A stretch of 6,917 nt of DNA from NCBI GenBank assembly GCA_038065125.1, contig JBBTRP010000065.1, positions 1 to 6,917 of the forward strand, given 5' to 3'. The notes below the pieces were generated by a model. The model was not told the DNA's origin, did not search any database, and worked only from the letters and a program-made list of their open reading frames with translations. Positions 1 through 5,633 of the stretch are shown here, piece by piece (the first letter of the stretch is position 1; each line of letters starts with the position of its first letter). Both the position numbers and the translations under genes were made by a program. Source of the stretch: JBBTRP01 sp038065125 (GTDB taxonomy: Bacteria > Patescibacteriota > Patescibacteriia > JACQRZ01).

Positions 1-1
1 T

Positions 2-607
2 GATGAAAAACTCCCGCCGATCGTTAAAGGCTTGGTAGAGCCAAACGTGCTCTTCTGGCGCAAGCTCGATGCGCTGGTAACCCACACCCAGGAGCTCTTT
101 GAGAAGAATGGCCTCTTCAAAGACCAGACCGCGACCGAGCGACTCTCAGAATTTTCAGGGATTGTGAAATTCTTCACCGACCTCGCCGAGAAAGAACTCA
201 AAGGAACCGCGCTCTCGGATGACGAGTACGAAAAACTCAGGGCCGTTCGCATCGCGTTCATGGGCGATCCGCTGGACGGCACCGACCAACCGGAGGAAAA
301 TGGCGGCCGCGTGGGCCTGGTTGCCGACATCCACACCGATGTACCCGGCAATTCGATCCTATACGAAGGAACGGGCCAGCCATACCTCATGCTCACGCTC
401 GTCGGAAATGAGAATGCTCCGCGCCTGGTCCTGGGCCTTGCCTACAACCATTACGAGTTTGCCGGTCCCTTGGGCGGCAATCGCGAAACAGACGAGGAGT
501 GGAAGAAAAAAGCATACGATGATCCGACAAAACTCCCGAAGAAAAATTTCTGGTACGACACGCTCACGCCCAAAGCCGCACAACCCACGACCGTCTCTGT
601 CAGATGA
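2..607 (+). CDS. DUF3160 family protein, C-terminal part (5' end outside window)
   Basis: The frame is open from base 2 through to a TGA at 605-607, giving 201 residues that begin DEKLPPIVKG. A TTG at 32 could be read as a start, but the upstream residues are in frame and protein-like, so the gene is taken as truncated by the window edge. The C-terminal features resemble the DUF3160 family as I remember it: a VEPNxxFWRKL segment near the start, a VADIHTD motif about half way, a YEGTGQPYLML strand, an LVLGLAYNHYEF segment and a TDEEW motif near the end. Family members are usually several hundred residues long, so most of the protein lies outside. The biochemical role of DUF3160 is unknown; many members carry export signals. 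The last four bases overlap the start of the MEMO/CapA gene, indicating one transcript and coupled translation. Family assignment is from motif memory, not a search. Confidence 0.8.
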   Translation, partial: DEKLPPIVKGLVEPNVLFWRKLDALVTHTQELFEKNGLFKDQTATERLSEFSGIVKFFTDLAEKELKGTALSDDEYEKLRAVRIAFMGDPLDGTDQPEENGGRVGLVADIHTDVPGNSILYEGTGQPYLMLTLVGNENAPRLVLGLAYNHYEFAGPLGGNRETDEEWKKKAYDDPTKLPKKNFWYDTLTPKAAQPTTVSVR

Positions 608-2346
608 AGAGGTTATCCCTGATCGGATTGTGCGTATTGGCAACCTTTGCCCTTCCAGTATACGCAACGCACGCCGACACGGCACGGCCGATCGCAGCTC
701 AATTTCCTGATAAGGGATTATTTCTCGGCGCGCTCGATCGCAGCACGGCCGCGCTAGCGCACGGGAAGGTCACCGGCATAACGGTTCCCCATCATCTACT
801 TGCACGCGATCTGATTGCGGACGCGTTCAAGGCAGCCGCATCGCCATCCGTCACGCGTGTGATCATCGTGGGGCCGGACCACTTTTTTCGGGGATCGAGT
901 GCTATTTCTGTTACGACTCGGGATTTTCATACCCCGTTCGGGATTCTTTCCAACGATCAAGACGCGGTACGTAAACTCCTTGCCACGCCTGATGTCTCGG
1001 ACGGGAATTTTTTCTACCGCGAACATGGCATTGGGGCACTCACGCCCTTTGTCCGTTTAGCGTTTCCCAATGCCCAAGTCGTTCCGATCGTGATTAAAGA
1101 AGGAACGCCGCAACACAAACTCGCTCCGTTCGTTGCAACGCTAAAAAATTTGATCGACGACCAAACGCTCATCGTGCAGAGCACCGACTTTTCGCACTAT
1201 CTCACCAAAGAAGTGGCGGACGTCAAGGATCAAGAGACAATTCGCGTTCTCACCAGTGGCCGACCAACTGATCTCTTTTCCTTGAACGAACCGGAAAACC
1301 TTGACTCAATCGCGAGCCAATACATTCAGATGCGGCTGCAAGCGGAGGCATTCAAAAGCACTCTTTCGATTCTGGCGAACAAAAACTCGCAAAGCTATAC
1401 GAAAAAGAGGGTTGAGAGAACGACCAGCTACATAACGCAACTGTATTCGCCGGATACTCGATCAGATACGCTTCTTGCCGTCGGCGACATCATGCTTGGT
1501 CGCTCGGTCGAGTCGCTCATGAAGCGATTCGGATCGGATTACCCATTTACCGACACGAAGACACTTTTAAAGAGCAGTCGGGTTGTCGTCGGCAATCTTG
1601 AAGGGCCGATCACAACCGACCACCGCCAAACTCCTGACGGCTCTTTGCATTTTTCGTTCCCATCGTCCACCGCGGCCGTGCTTGCGAACACAGGATTTAC
1701 GCACCTCTCACTTGGAAATAATCATACCGGTGACGCGGGATTACAAAACCTCGCCTTCACGAGAAAAACCCTGAAACAAGCAGGGCTTACTCCCTTCGGA
1801 GACCCGCGAACGATCAATGAAGCGGATGGTGTTGCACATATCAATCTCGACGGCATACCAGCAAGCCTCCTCTCGATCAATGCGGCACGACAGAACGCGC
1901 CGATCTCTCACACGCAAAAACTCATCGCGCAAGAAAAAAAATCCGGCAACCGGGTGATCGTCTTTATCCACTGGGGAAGCGAGTACTCCCTGACGCCGAA
2001 TGTGGGACAGCGGGAGATGGCGCACGCAGCTATCAATGCCGGCGCTGACATGATTATCGGCCATCATCCGCACGTCGTGCAGTCGATCGAGCGTTATCGG
2101 GGCCGCATAATTGTTTACTCACTGGGAAACTTCATTTTCGATCAATACTTCTCGCCGGACACCCAGGAGGGCCTTGCCGTTCTCCTCGACCGTATCGGAC
2201 TCAACCTCATACCCCTGTCGAGCAAAAAAAGCATTCCGAGTCCCATGGCAGAACCGAAAAAATCTCGATTTCTCCAGCGCCTCGCCGACCGCAGCGATCG
2301 CACGCTCGCAGATCAAATTAAAAGGGGAGTTATCCACGTTGACTGA
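604..2346 (+). CDS. Secreted MEMO-like / CapA-like (PGA_cap) two-domain fusion protein
   Basis: This is a 580-residue protein. Residues 1-24 look like a Sec signal peptide: MKR, a hydrophobic stretch, then a likely cut near VYA or THA. Residues about 55-285 resemble the MEMO family (AmmeMemoRadiSam system protein B), which shares a fold with class III extradiol dioxygenases. The His positions are H63/H64 (VPHH), H93 (GPDHF), H141 (EHGIG) and H198 (STDFSHYL). The metal-binding Cys of human MEMO1 has no counterpart; an NKNS segment at 259-262 lies where prokaryotic members often have HRNS. Residues about 288-535 are a CapA/PGA_cap domain of the metallophosphoesterase superfamily: GDIMLGR (294-300), NLEGP (331-335), GNNHTGD (371-377), IHWGSEY (455-461), GHHPHV (486-491) and SLGNF (506-510), so all expected metal ligands are present. 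CapA proteins are linked to poly-gamma-glutamate synthesis or export, but no capB/capC is nearby, so the substrate is unknown. The ATG overlaps the upstream stop (ATGA) and lacks its own Shine-Dalgarno sequence, implying translational coupling. A basic tail follows residue 540. Confidence 0.9.
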   Translation: MKRLSLIGLCVLATFALPVYATHADTARPIAAQFPDKGLFLGALDRSTAALAHGKVTGITVPHHLLARDLIADAFKAAASPSVTRVIIVGPDHFFRGSSAISVTTRDFHTPFGILSNDQDAVRKLLATPDVSDGNFFYREHGIGALTPFVRLAFPNAQVVPIVIKEGTPQHKLAPFVATLKNLIDDQTLIVQSTDFSHYLTKEVADVKDQETIRVLTSGRPTDLFSLNEPENLDSIASQYIQMRLQAEAFKSTLSILANKNSQSYTKKRVERTTSYITQLYSPDTRSDTLLAVGDIMLGRSVESLMKRFGSDYPFTDTKTLLKSSRVVVGNLEGPITTDHRQTPDGSLHFSFPSSTAAVLANTGFTHLSLGNNHTGDAGLQNLAFTRKTLKQAGLTPFGDPRTINEADGVAHINLDGIPASLLSINAARQNAPISHTQKLIAQEKKSGNRVIVFIHWGSEYSLTPNVGQREMAHAAINAGADMIIGHHPHVVQSIERYRGRIIVYSLGNFIFDQYFSPDTQEGLAVLLDRIGLNLIPLSSKKSIPSPMAEPKKSRFLQRLADRSDRTLADQIKRGVIHVD

Positions 2347-2367
2347 CCGCCGTAAACCCCGTAAGGT
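2339..2367 (+). promoter_or_regulatory. Possible promoter for the 151-residue gene
   Basis: TTGACT (2339-2344, five of six matches to the -35 consensus) is followed after exactly 17 bp by TAAGGT (2362-2367, only three of six matches to the -10 consensus). It overlaps the end of the MEMO/CapA gene and would place the transcript start near 2374, just ahead of the ribosome binding site. The weak -10 makes this tentative; read-through from the upstream operon is the alternative. Confidence 0.25.
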
Positions 2368-2389
2368 CGGGGCATAAGGAGGAGTCTGA
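2357..2389 (+). promoter_or_regulatory. Leader hairpin plus strong Shine-Dalgarno
   Basis: CCCCG (2357-2361) can pair with CGGGG (2368-2372) around a six-base loop. Three bases later comes AAGGAGG (2376-2382), a full-strength Shine-Dalgarno sequence seven bases from the ATG at 2390. No T-run follows the hairpin, so it is not an intrinsic terminator. It could stabilise a processed 5' end or tune ribosome access. This is the only strong Shine-Dalgarno site at a gene start in the window, and it fixes the start of the next gene. The ribosome binding site is certain in sequence; the hairpin's role is inferred. Confidence 0.6.
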
Positions 2390-2845
2390 ATGCCCAGCTC
2401 TGCAGATACCGCGTTCGCCGCCCACCTCAATGTGGAGGCGGTGAGCACAGACGGCAGAGCGAGTAGGCGTGTCTACTTCTCTCTGCCGATCGACTGTCTG
2501 GGCCTATTTCTCATCGGAGGAAAGGTCCTGGATCAGTACGAGCACTTCAACGGATGCCGCCCAGTCGTTCCCGAGCGCTTCCTGCCCGATCACACCAGTC
2601 ACGAGGTGTCGGGGCTCTACTACAAGATGCGCTCCAACGGCAAAGTCGTCCGGGGCATGAGCCTCAAGTGCCGCTGCACAACCTACCTCTCACTAGAGGA
2701 GGTTCGTAGAGCCCACGAGGAGTACCTGCGCCAAACCGGCACCACATGCTACGCCCTGGATGTGGCGATCAACATCATGGAGACGGTCAGCCACCACGAA
2801 GGCCTCGAGCCGCGCCTGGTCTGGTGGCTTGAGCTTCGCTCCTAA
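2390..2845 (+). CDS. Hypothetical 151-residue protein, unrecognised
   Basis: I do not recognise this family. The ORF is well supported: it has an AAGGAGG site seven bases before the ATG, strongly biased codon use, and a terminator six bases after the TAA. The protein is soluble-looking, with no signal peptide and no membrane segment. A hydrophobic stretch (DCLGLFLIGG, about 35-44) is followed by many His, Tyr and Arg residues, a KCRC motif (93-96), and a likely helix at about 101-117 (LSLEEVRRAHEEYLRQT). The end is Trp-rich (LVWWLEL, 143-149). Cysteines are at 36, 56, 94, 96 and 120; CxC with neighbouring His (H134, H135) could bind metal, but that is a guess. Third codon positions are dominated by C and G, clearly unlike the flanking genes, which use many A/T-ending codons. 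This suggests a different origin or selection for high expression. It may be transcribed from its own promoter. Confidence 0.8.
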   Translation: MPSSADTAFAAHLNVEAVSTDGRASRRVYFSLPIDCLGLFLIGGKVLDQYEHFNGCRPVVPERFLPDHTSHEVSGLYYKMRSNGKVVRGMSLKCRCTTYLSLEEVRRAHEEYLRQTGTTCYALDVAINIMETVSHHEGLEPRLVWWLELRS

Positions 2846-2850
2846 CCCCT

Positions 2851-2886
2851 AAGCCAGCGCGCACTTCGCCCGCTGGCTTCTCTCTT
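2851..2886 (+). terminator. Intrinsic terminator after the 151-residue gene
   Basis: AAGCCAGCG (2851-2859) pairs perfectly with CGCTGGCTT (2871-2879) around an 11-base loop, and a pyrimidine tract (CTCTCTT, 2880-2886) follows. It begins six bases after the TAA. The T-tract is interrupted by C residues, so efficiency may be moderate. Confidence 0.75.
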
Positions 2887-2887
2887 G

Positions 2888-2896
2888 TGGTATACT
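2888..2896 (+). promoter_or_regulatory. Extended -10 promoter for pilT
   Basis: TGGTATACT (2888-2896) matches an extended -10 element (TGn plus TATACT, five of six to consensus). It lies just behind the preceding terminator and 31 bases before the pilT ATG, so transcription would start near 2903 with a leader of about 25 bases. No good -35 hexamer is seen at the right distance, as expected for extended -10 promoters. Confidence 0.55.
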
Positions 2897-2927
2897 AGAT
2901 GATAGTTATCCCCAGAATGTCAGTACT

Positions 2928-3980
2928 ATGAAAACCAGTTTTTACGAGATGTACAAAGACGCCTACGGCCGTGAGGCGTCTGATATTCATTTGATTTTCG
3001 GTAAACCTATCCAGTTTCGCGTCAACGGCCTTTTGCAAGACTACCTCACCGATGTTCTCACGGACAAAGACATCGAGTCCTTGATTGCGCAAGTCATCAC
3101 CCCGCGCGCAAAAACAGAGTTGGACACCAAGATGGATGCCGACTTCTCCTATGAGTTCGAGAAGAACGAACGACTCCGTATTAACGTCCACTACGAGAAG
3201 CGCCATCTCGCCCTGACCGCGCGCATCATCAAGGCAAAAATTCCGACCTTTGACGAAATCATCCTCGGTCGGACAGAGGAGATGCTCACCAAACTCAACT
3301 ACGGCCTGATTCTCGTCTGTGGCCCGACCGGTTCGGGAAAATCGACCACCCTTGCGGCAATGCTTGACCGCATCAACGCAGAGCGCAGTTCAAAGATTAT
3401 TACTGCAGAAGATCCGATCGAGTACGTATTTGAACACAAAAAATCAGTGATCGAACAGCGCGAGATCGGCATTGACGCACCATCCTTTGGAACCGCTCTG
3501 CGGACCATTTTTCGCCAAGACCCCAATGTCATTATGGTGGGCGAAATTCGCGACAAGGAGACGATTTCAGAAACCCTTCGCATTGCGGAAACCGGCCATT
3601 TGGTCTTCTCCACCCTACACACCTCGTCGGCAGCGGCGACCATCCTGCGCATTGTGGATATCTTCGAGCCTCACGAGCAGCGCCAGGTCAAAATTCAACT
3701 TGCCGAGAACCTCCGCGCCGTCATTTTCCAACAGCTTGTTCCCTCAAGCGACGGCAAGCGGGTCGCAGCTCGAGAAATTATGATCAACAACAGCGCGATT
3801 TCCAATATCATCCGTGTTGGTAACTTTGAGCAGATCGACACGGTATTGCAAACGAGCTCCGAGGAGGGCATGACCACCATGGACAAGGCCCTTGAACGAC
3901 TCTACCGCGAAAAAATCATCTCCAAAGAATTTTACGAGAAGCGCAGGGGACAGTTAGGGACTGGTTATTCATTTTATTAA
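2928..3980 (+). CDS. pilT: Type IV pilus retraction ATPase PilT
   Basis: This is a 350-residue hexameric AAA-like secretion ATPase that, in characterised bacteria, powers disassembly of type IV pili (retraction, twitching motility, DNA uptake) at the cytoplasmic face of the inner membrane. The N-terminal PAS-like domain has the hallmark ASDIHL at 17-22 and FRVNG at 30-34. The catalytic domain has Walker A GPTGSGKST (132-140, Lys138), the Asp box ITAEDPIEY (158-166), Walker B DPNVIMVGEIRD (198-209, Glu206) and the His box TGHLVFSTLHT (222-232, His224 and His231). ISNIIRVGNFEQI at about 291-303 matches the C-terminal segment where PilT proteins carry AIRNLIRE-type residues. Length is normal and nothing is missing. 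The start gives the standard PilT N-terminus; no clear Shine-Dalgarno precedes it. No other pilus gene is in the window; it is a single-gene unit between two terminators. A PilB-type extension ATPase is less likely because the long PilB N-terminal domain and its zinc-binding cysteines are absent. Confidence 0.96.
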   Translation: MKTSFYEMYKDAYGREASDIHLIFGKPIQFRVNGLLQDYLTDVLTDKDIESLIAQVITPRAKTELDTKMDADFSYEFEKNERLRINVHYEKRHLALTARIIKAKIPTFDEIILGRTEEMLTKLNYGLILVCGPTGSGKSTTLAAMLDRINAERSSKIITAEDPIEYVFEHKKSVIEQREIGIDAPSFGTALRTIFRQDPNVIMVGEIRDKETISETLRIAETGHLVFSTLHTSSAAATILRIVDIFEPHEQRQVKIQLAENLRAVIFQQLVPSSDGKRVAAREIMINNSAISNIIRVGNFEQIDTVLQTSSEEGMTTMDKALERLYREKIISKEFYEKRRGQLGTGYSFY

Positions 3981-3985
3981 CCCTT

Positions 3986-4031
3986 CAGTAAAGAACCCTC
4001 CGATCACACTCGGAGGGTTCTTTTTTTACTG
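3986..4031. terminator. Bidirectional intrinsic terminator between convergent genes
   Basis: GAACCCTCCG (3993-4002) pairs perfectly with CGGAGGGTTC (4011-4020) around an eight-base loop, followed by seven T (4021-4027), a strong terminator for pilT starting 12 bases after its TAA. Outer arms CAGTAAA (3986-3992) and TTTACTG (4025-4031) are also complementary. In the minus direction the hairpin lies about 25 bases past the stop of the converging gene and is followed by TTTACTG, so it can plausibly end that transcript too, with a weaker U-tract. Confidence 0.85.
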
Positions 4032-4045
4032 AGAGAGTGGGAAAA

Positions 4046-5548
4046 CTAGAACTCTCTGCGTGGGCCGCGATCCTCACCGCGTGACTCGCGATCAAAACTG
4101 TCGCCGCCACGGTCCATCATGGCGCCACGATCCCCGCCGCCACGATCCCCGCCGCGATCCATCATCTCCTCGCCTTGAGGAGGTCCGCGACGCTCCATCA
4201 TATCGCCACCGCGGCCTTGACCACCCATCATGCCGCCGAATGATGGCACGCCAAAATCCATTCTCGGACCACCCTGACCACCCGGTCCGCCGCCGGGGGG
4301 ACCCATCATCTTCATAAACTGACGAGTATAGTCGTTCTGTCCGCCGCCAAGCTCCTGGAGTGCTTCTGACGCCTCTTCGAGGGCGCCAAACGCCTCCAGA
4401 AATGGCTCCATCATCTCTTCAGGATCACCTTTTGCTTTTCGGACTGCCTTGATCTCTCCCAGGGAATCTTCCAACTTTTCAAGCGCTGCCGTAAGTGCGG
4501 TAACATCCGCCCCTTCTTTCTTCGCCAGCTTATCACGCTTCTTTTTCATCGAGGTGAGCTGTTTGGTGAGCATGTCAACGCCCTTTTTCGATTGGCTGAC
4601 TGCTTCGATTTGACCCCGTTTATTGAATACCGTGTCCATCGAGCCGAAAAAGTCTGTTTGCAGTGACTCCATCGCTTCTTGCGGGTCACTCGATGCGGTC
4701 TCTTTTGCCTTGGCCAACACTCCTGCAAGCGCTTCAACTTCGGTTTTGTATCCGGCGAGGAGTTCGTTGAGCTCGTCAACAAGGTCTCCGCTCTTTGCGA
4801 TCATTTTCTCGAGCGGTTTTGTCTTGCGTAAATCTTTCAGCATGCGCTCGGCTTGCGGAAGCATCTGTCCACAAAAACCATCCAGCATCCCGAACTGTCC
4901 CTCTGATTCGCGAATCGTCTGCATGTGACCCTCCATCTCCTCCATGTGTCCCTGGAACTCATCCATATCCTTTGCCGCGTCCACCTTCGGCTTGAGGGTG
5001 TCGACGGCATCCAGGGCGCTCAGGGTTTCTTTCGGTATTCCGACGCCGCACTTTGAAAGGGTCTTTTCAAGACGAGTAATCTTTTTCCGCATCGAAGAGA
5101 TTCCCTTTGCCTGACGGCTATAATTTTTCTTCATCGACGAGAGCTGGCGATCCTGCTCCTTTTTCATGCGAGCGTCATCCTTTGTGCGGCGCTCGTCATC
5201 CTTTTTCATCCGCTCCTCATCTCGCTTCGTACGTTCTTCTTCCTGTTTGTTAAACTGCTCCTCGTTCTGGCCGGACTTTCCGAATGACCGAGTATCTTCA
5301 GGACGGAGGTTTTCCCCTCCTCTACGGTCATCACGACGGTCCCCGGTCTGGTCTTGTGGGGCTTTTACTTGCTGATCCGGCTTTACTTCGGGTTTTTGTT
5401 CCGGCTTCTGGGGGTCTGCAGGCGCGGTNNNNNNNNNNNNNNNNNNNNNNNNNNNNNNNNNNNNNNNNNNNNNNNNNNNNNNNNNNNNNNNNNNNNNNNN
5501 NNNNNNNNNNNNNNNNNNNNNNNNNNNNTACAAGCAATCTAATAGCAT
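4046..5548 (-). CDS. Hypothetical coiled-coil, helical and Gly/Arg/Met-rich protein (interrupted by assembly gap)
   Basis: I do not recognise a named family. The certain part is 4046-5428 (460 residues, numbered here from the gap edge). In order: a Pro/Lys/Gln-rich segment (1-28, KP every few residues); an Arg/Asp/Gly linker (29-50); a highly charged coiled coil of heptads such as EERMKKD (about 57-108); a long helical domain (about 112-360) with Cys127 and Cys186; and a Gly/Pro/Arg/Met tail (about 361-460) with MMDRGGD twice and ending in RREF. The helical domain aligns by eye with that of the upstream minus-strand gene, and its own second half appears to contain a repeat of a helical module (about 215-270 and 308-360). 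The proposed ATG at 5548 is tentative: it is in frame only if the gap is exactly 100 bases, and AAGGTGG lies 17 bases upstream, too far to be a good ribosome site. Any signal peptide would be in the gap. A surface or extracellular structural role is a guess from architecture. Confidence 0.7.
   Translation of the reverse strand: MLLDCLXXXXXXXXXXXXXXXXXXXXXXXXXXXXXXXXXXTAPADPQKPEQKPEVKPDQQVKAPQDQTGDRRDDRRGGENLRPEDTRSFGKSGQNEEQFNKQEEERTKRDEERMKKDDERRTKDDARMKKEQDRQLSSMKKNYSRQAKGISSMRKKITRLEKTLSKCGVGIPKETLSALDAVDTLKPKVDAAKDMDEFQGHMEEMEGHMQTIRESEGQFGMLDGFCGQMLPQAERMLKDLRKTKPLEKMIAKSGDLVDELNELLAGYKTEVEALAGVLAKAKETASSDPQEAMESLQTDFFGSMDTVFNKRGQIEAVSQSKKGVDMLTKQLTSMKKKRDKLAKKEGADVTALTAALEKLEDSLGEIKAVRKAKGDPEEMMEPFLEAFGALEEASEALQELGGGQNDYTRQFMKMMGPPGGGPGGQGGPRMDFGVPSFGGMMGGQGRGGDMMERRGPPQGEEMMDRGGDRGGGDRGAMMDRGGDSFDRESRGEDRGPRREF
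5157..5240 (-). repeat. Four 21-bp units encoding heptad coiled coil
   Basis: Four adjacent 21-bp units start at 5157, 5178, 5199 and 5220. The first three share TCCTTT at one end and CTCA or GTCA at the other; the fourth has diverged. They encode the heptads EERTKRD, EERMKKD, DERRTKD and DARMKKE in the minus-strand gene. The regular seven-residue charge pattern fits a coiled coil or single alpha-helix built by duplication of one heptad. Confidence 0.8.
5429..5528. other. Assembly gap, 100 N
   Basis: Exactly 100 unknown bases, the conventional filler for a scaffold gap of unknown length. The true distance and reading frame across it are not known. It falls in the N-terminal coding part of the minus-strand gene, where the paralogous gene carries tandem repeats. 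Confidence 0.97.
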
Positions 5549-5575
5549 TTAACTTTTTAAGTTTACCACCTTTAT

Positions 5576-5619
5576 AAACGACGAGCCAGATCCATTAATG
5601 GAACTGGCTCGCGTTTTTT
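5576..5619. terminator. Hairpin terminator between the two minus-strand genes
   Basis: CGAGCCAG (5582-5589) pairs with CTGGCTCG (5604-5611). The interior is a small palindrome, TCCATTAATGGA, after an A-A mismatch, and flanking AAACG (5576-5580) and CGTTT (5612-5616) extend the stem with one bulged A. It starts about 15 bases past the TAA (5634-5636) of the upstream minus-strand gene. The longer T-run (5614-5619) is on the plus-strand side, while the minus-strand exit reads GTTTATAA, so it may act in both directions. It suggests the downstream minus-strand gene is at least partly transcribed separately. Confidence 0.65.
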
Positions 5620-5633
5620 CCTGATTGAATGCC

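Noticed and set aside
32..607. Complete 191-residue gene starting at TTG 32
   Set aside because: The frame is open and protein-like upstream to base 2, and the DUF3160 similarity implies a much longer protein, so the gene is truncated by the window edge.
219..710. Plus-strand ORF of 163 residues overlapping the first two genes
   Set aside because: Arg/Ser/Pro-rich translation typical of an out-of-frame shadow; it spans the junction of two well-supported genes.
604..2350. TGA recoding (Gracilibacteria-type genetic code)
   Set aside because: TGA codons occur at the natural ends of the first two genes and not inside the conserved domains, so the standard code fits.
4271..4348. Collagen-like Gly-X-Y region
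   Set aside because: Gly/Pro-rich tail lacks a sustained three-residue glycine period.
5591..5602. Palindrome TCCATTAATGGA as a repressor operator
   Set aside because: It is fully explained as the apex of the intergenic hairpin; no adjacent promoter of good quality was seen.
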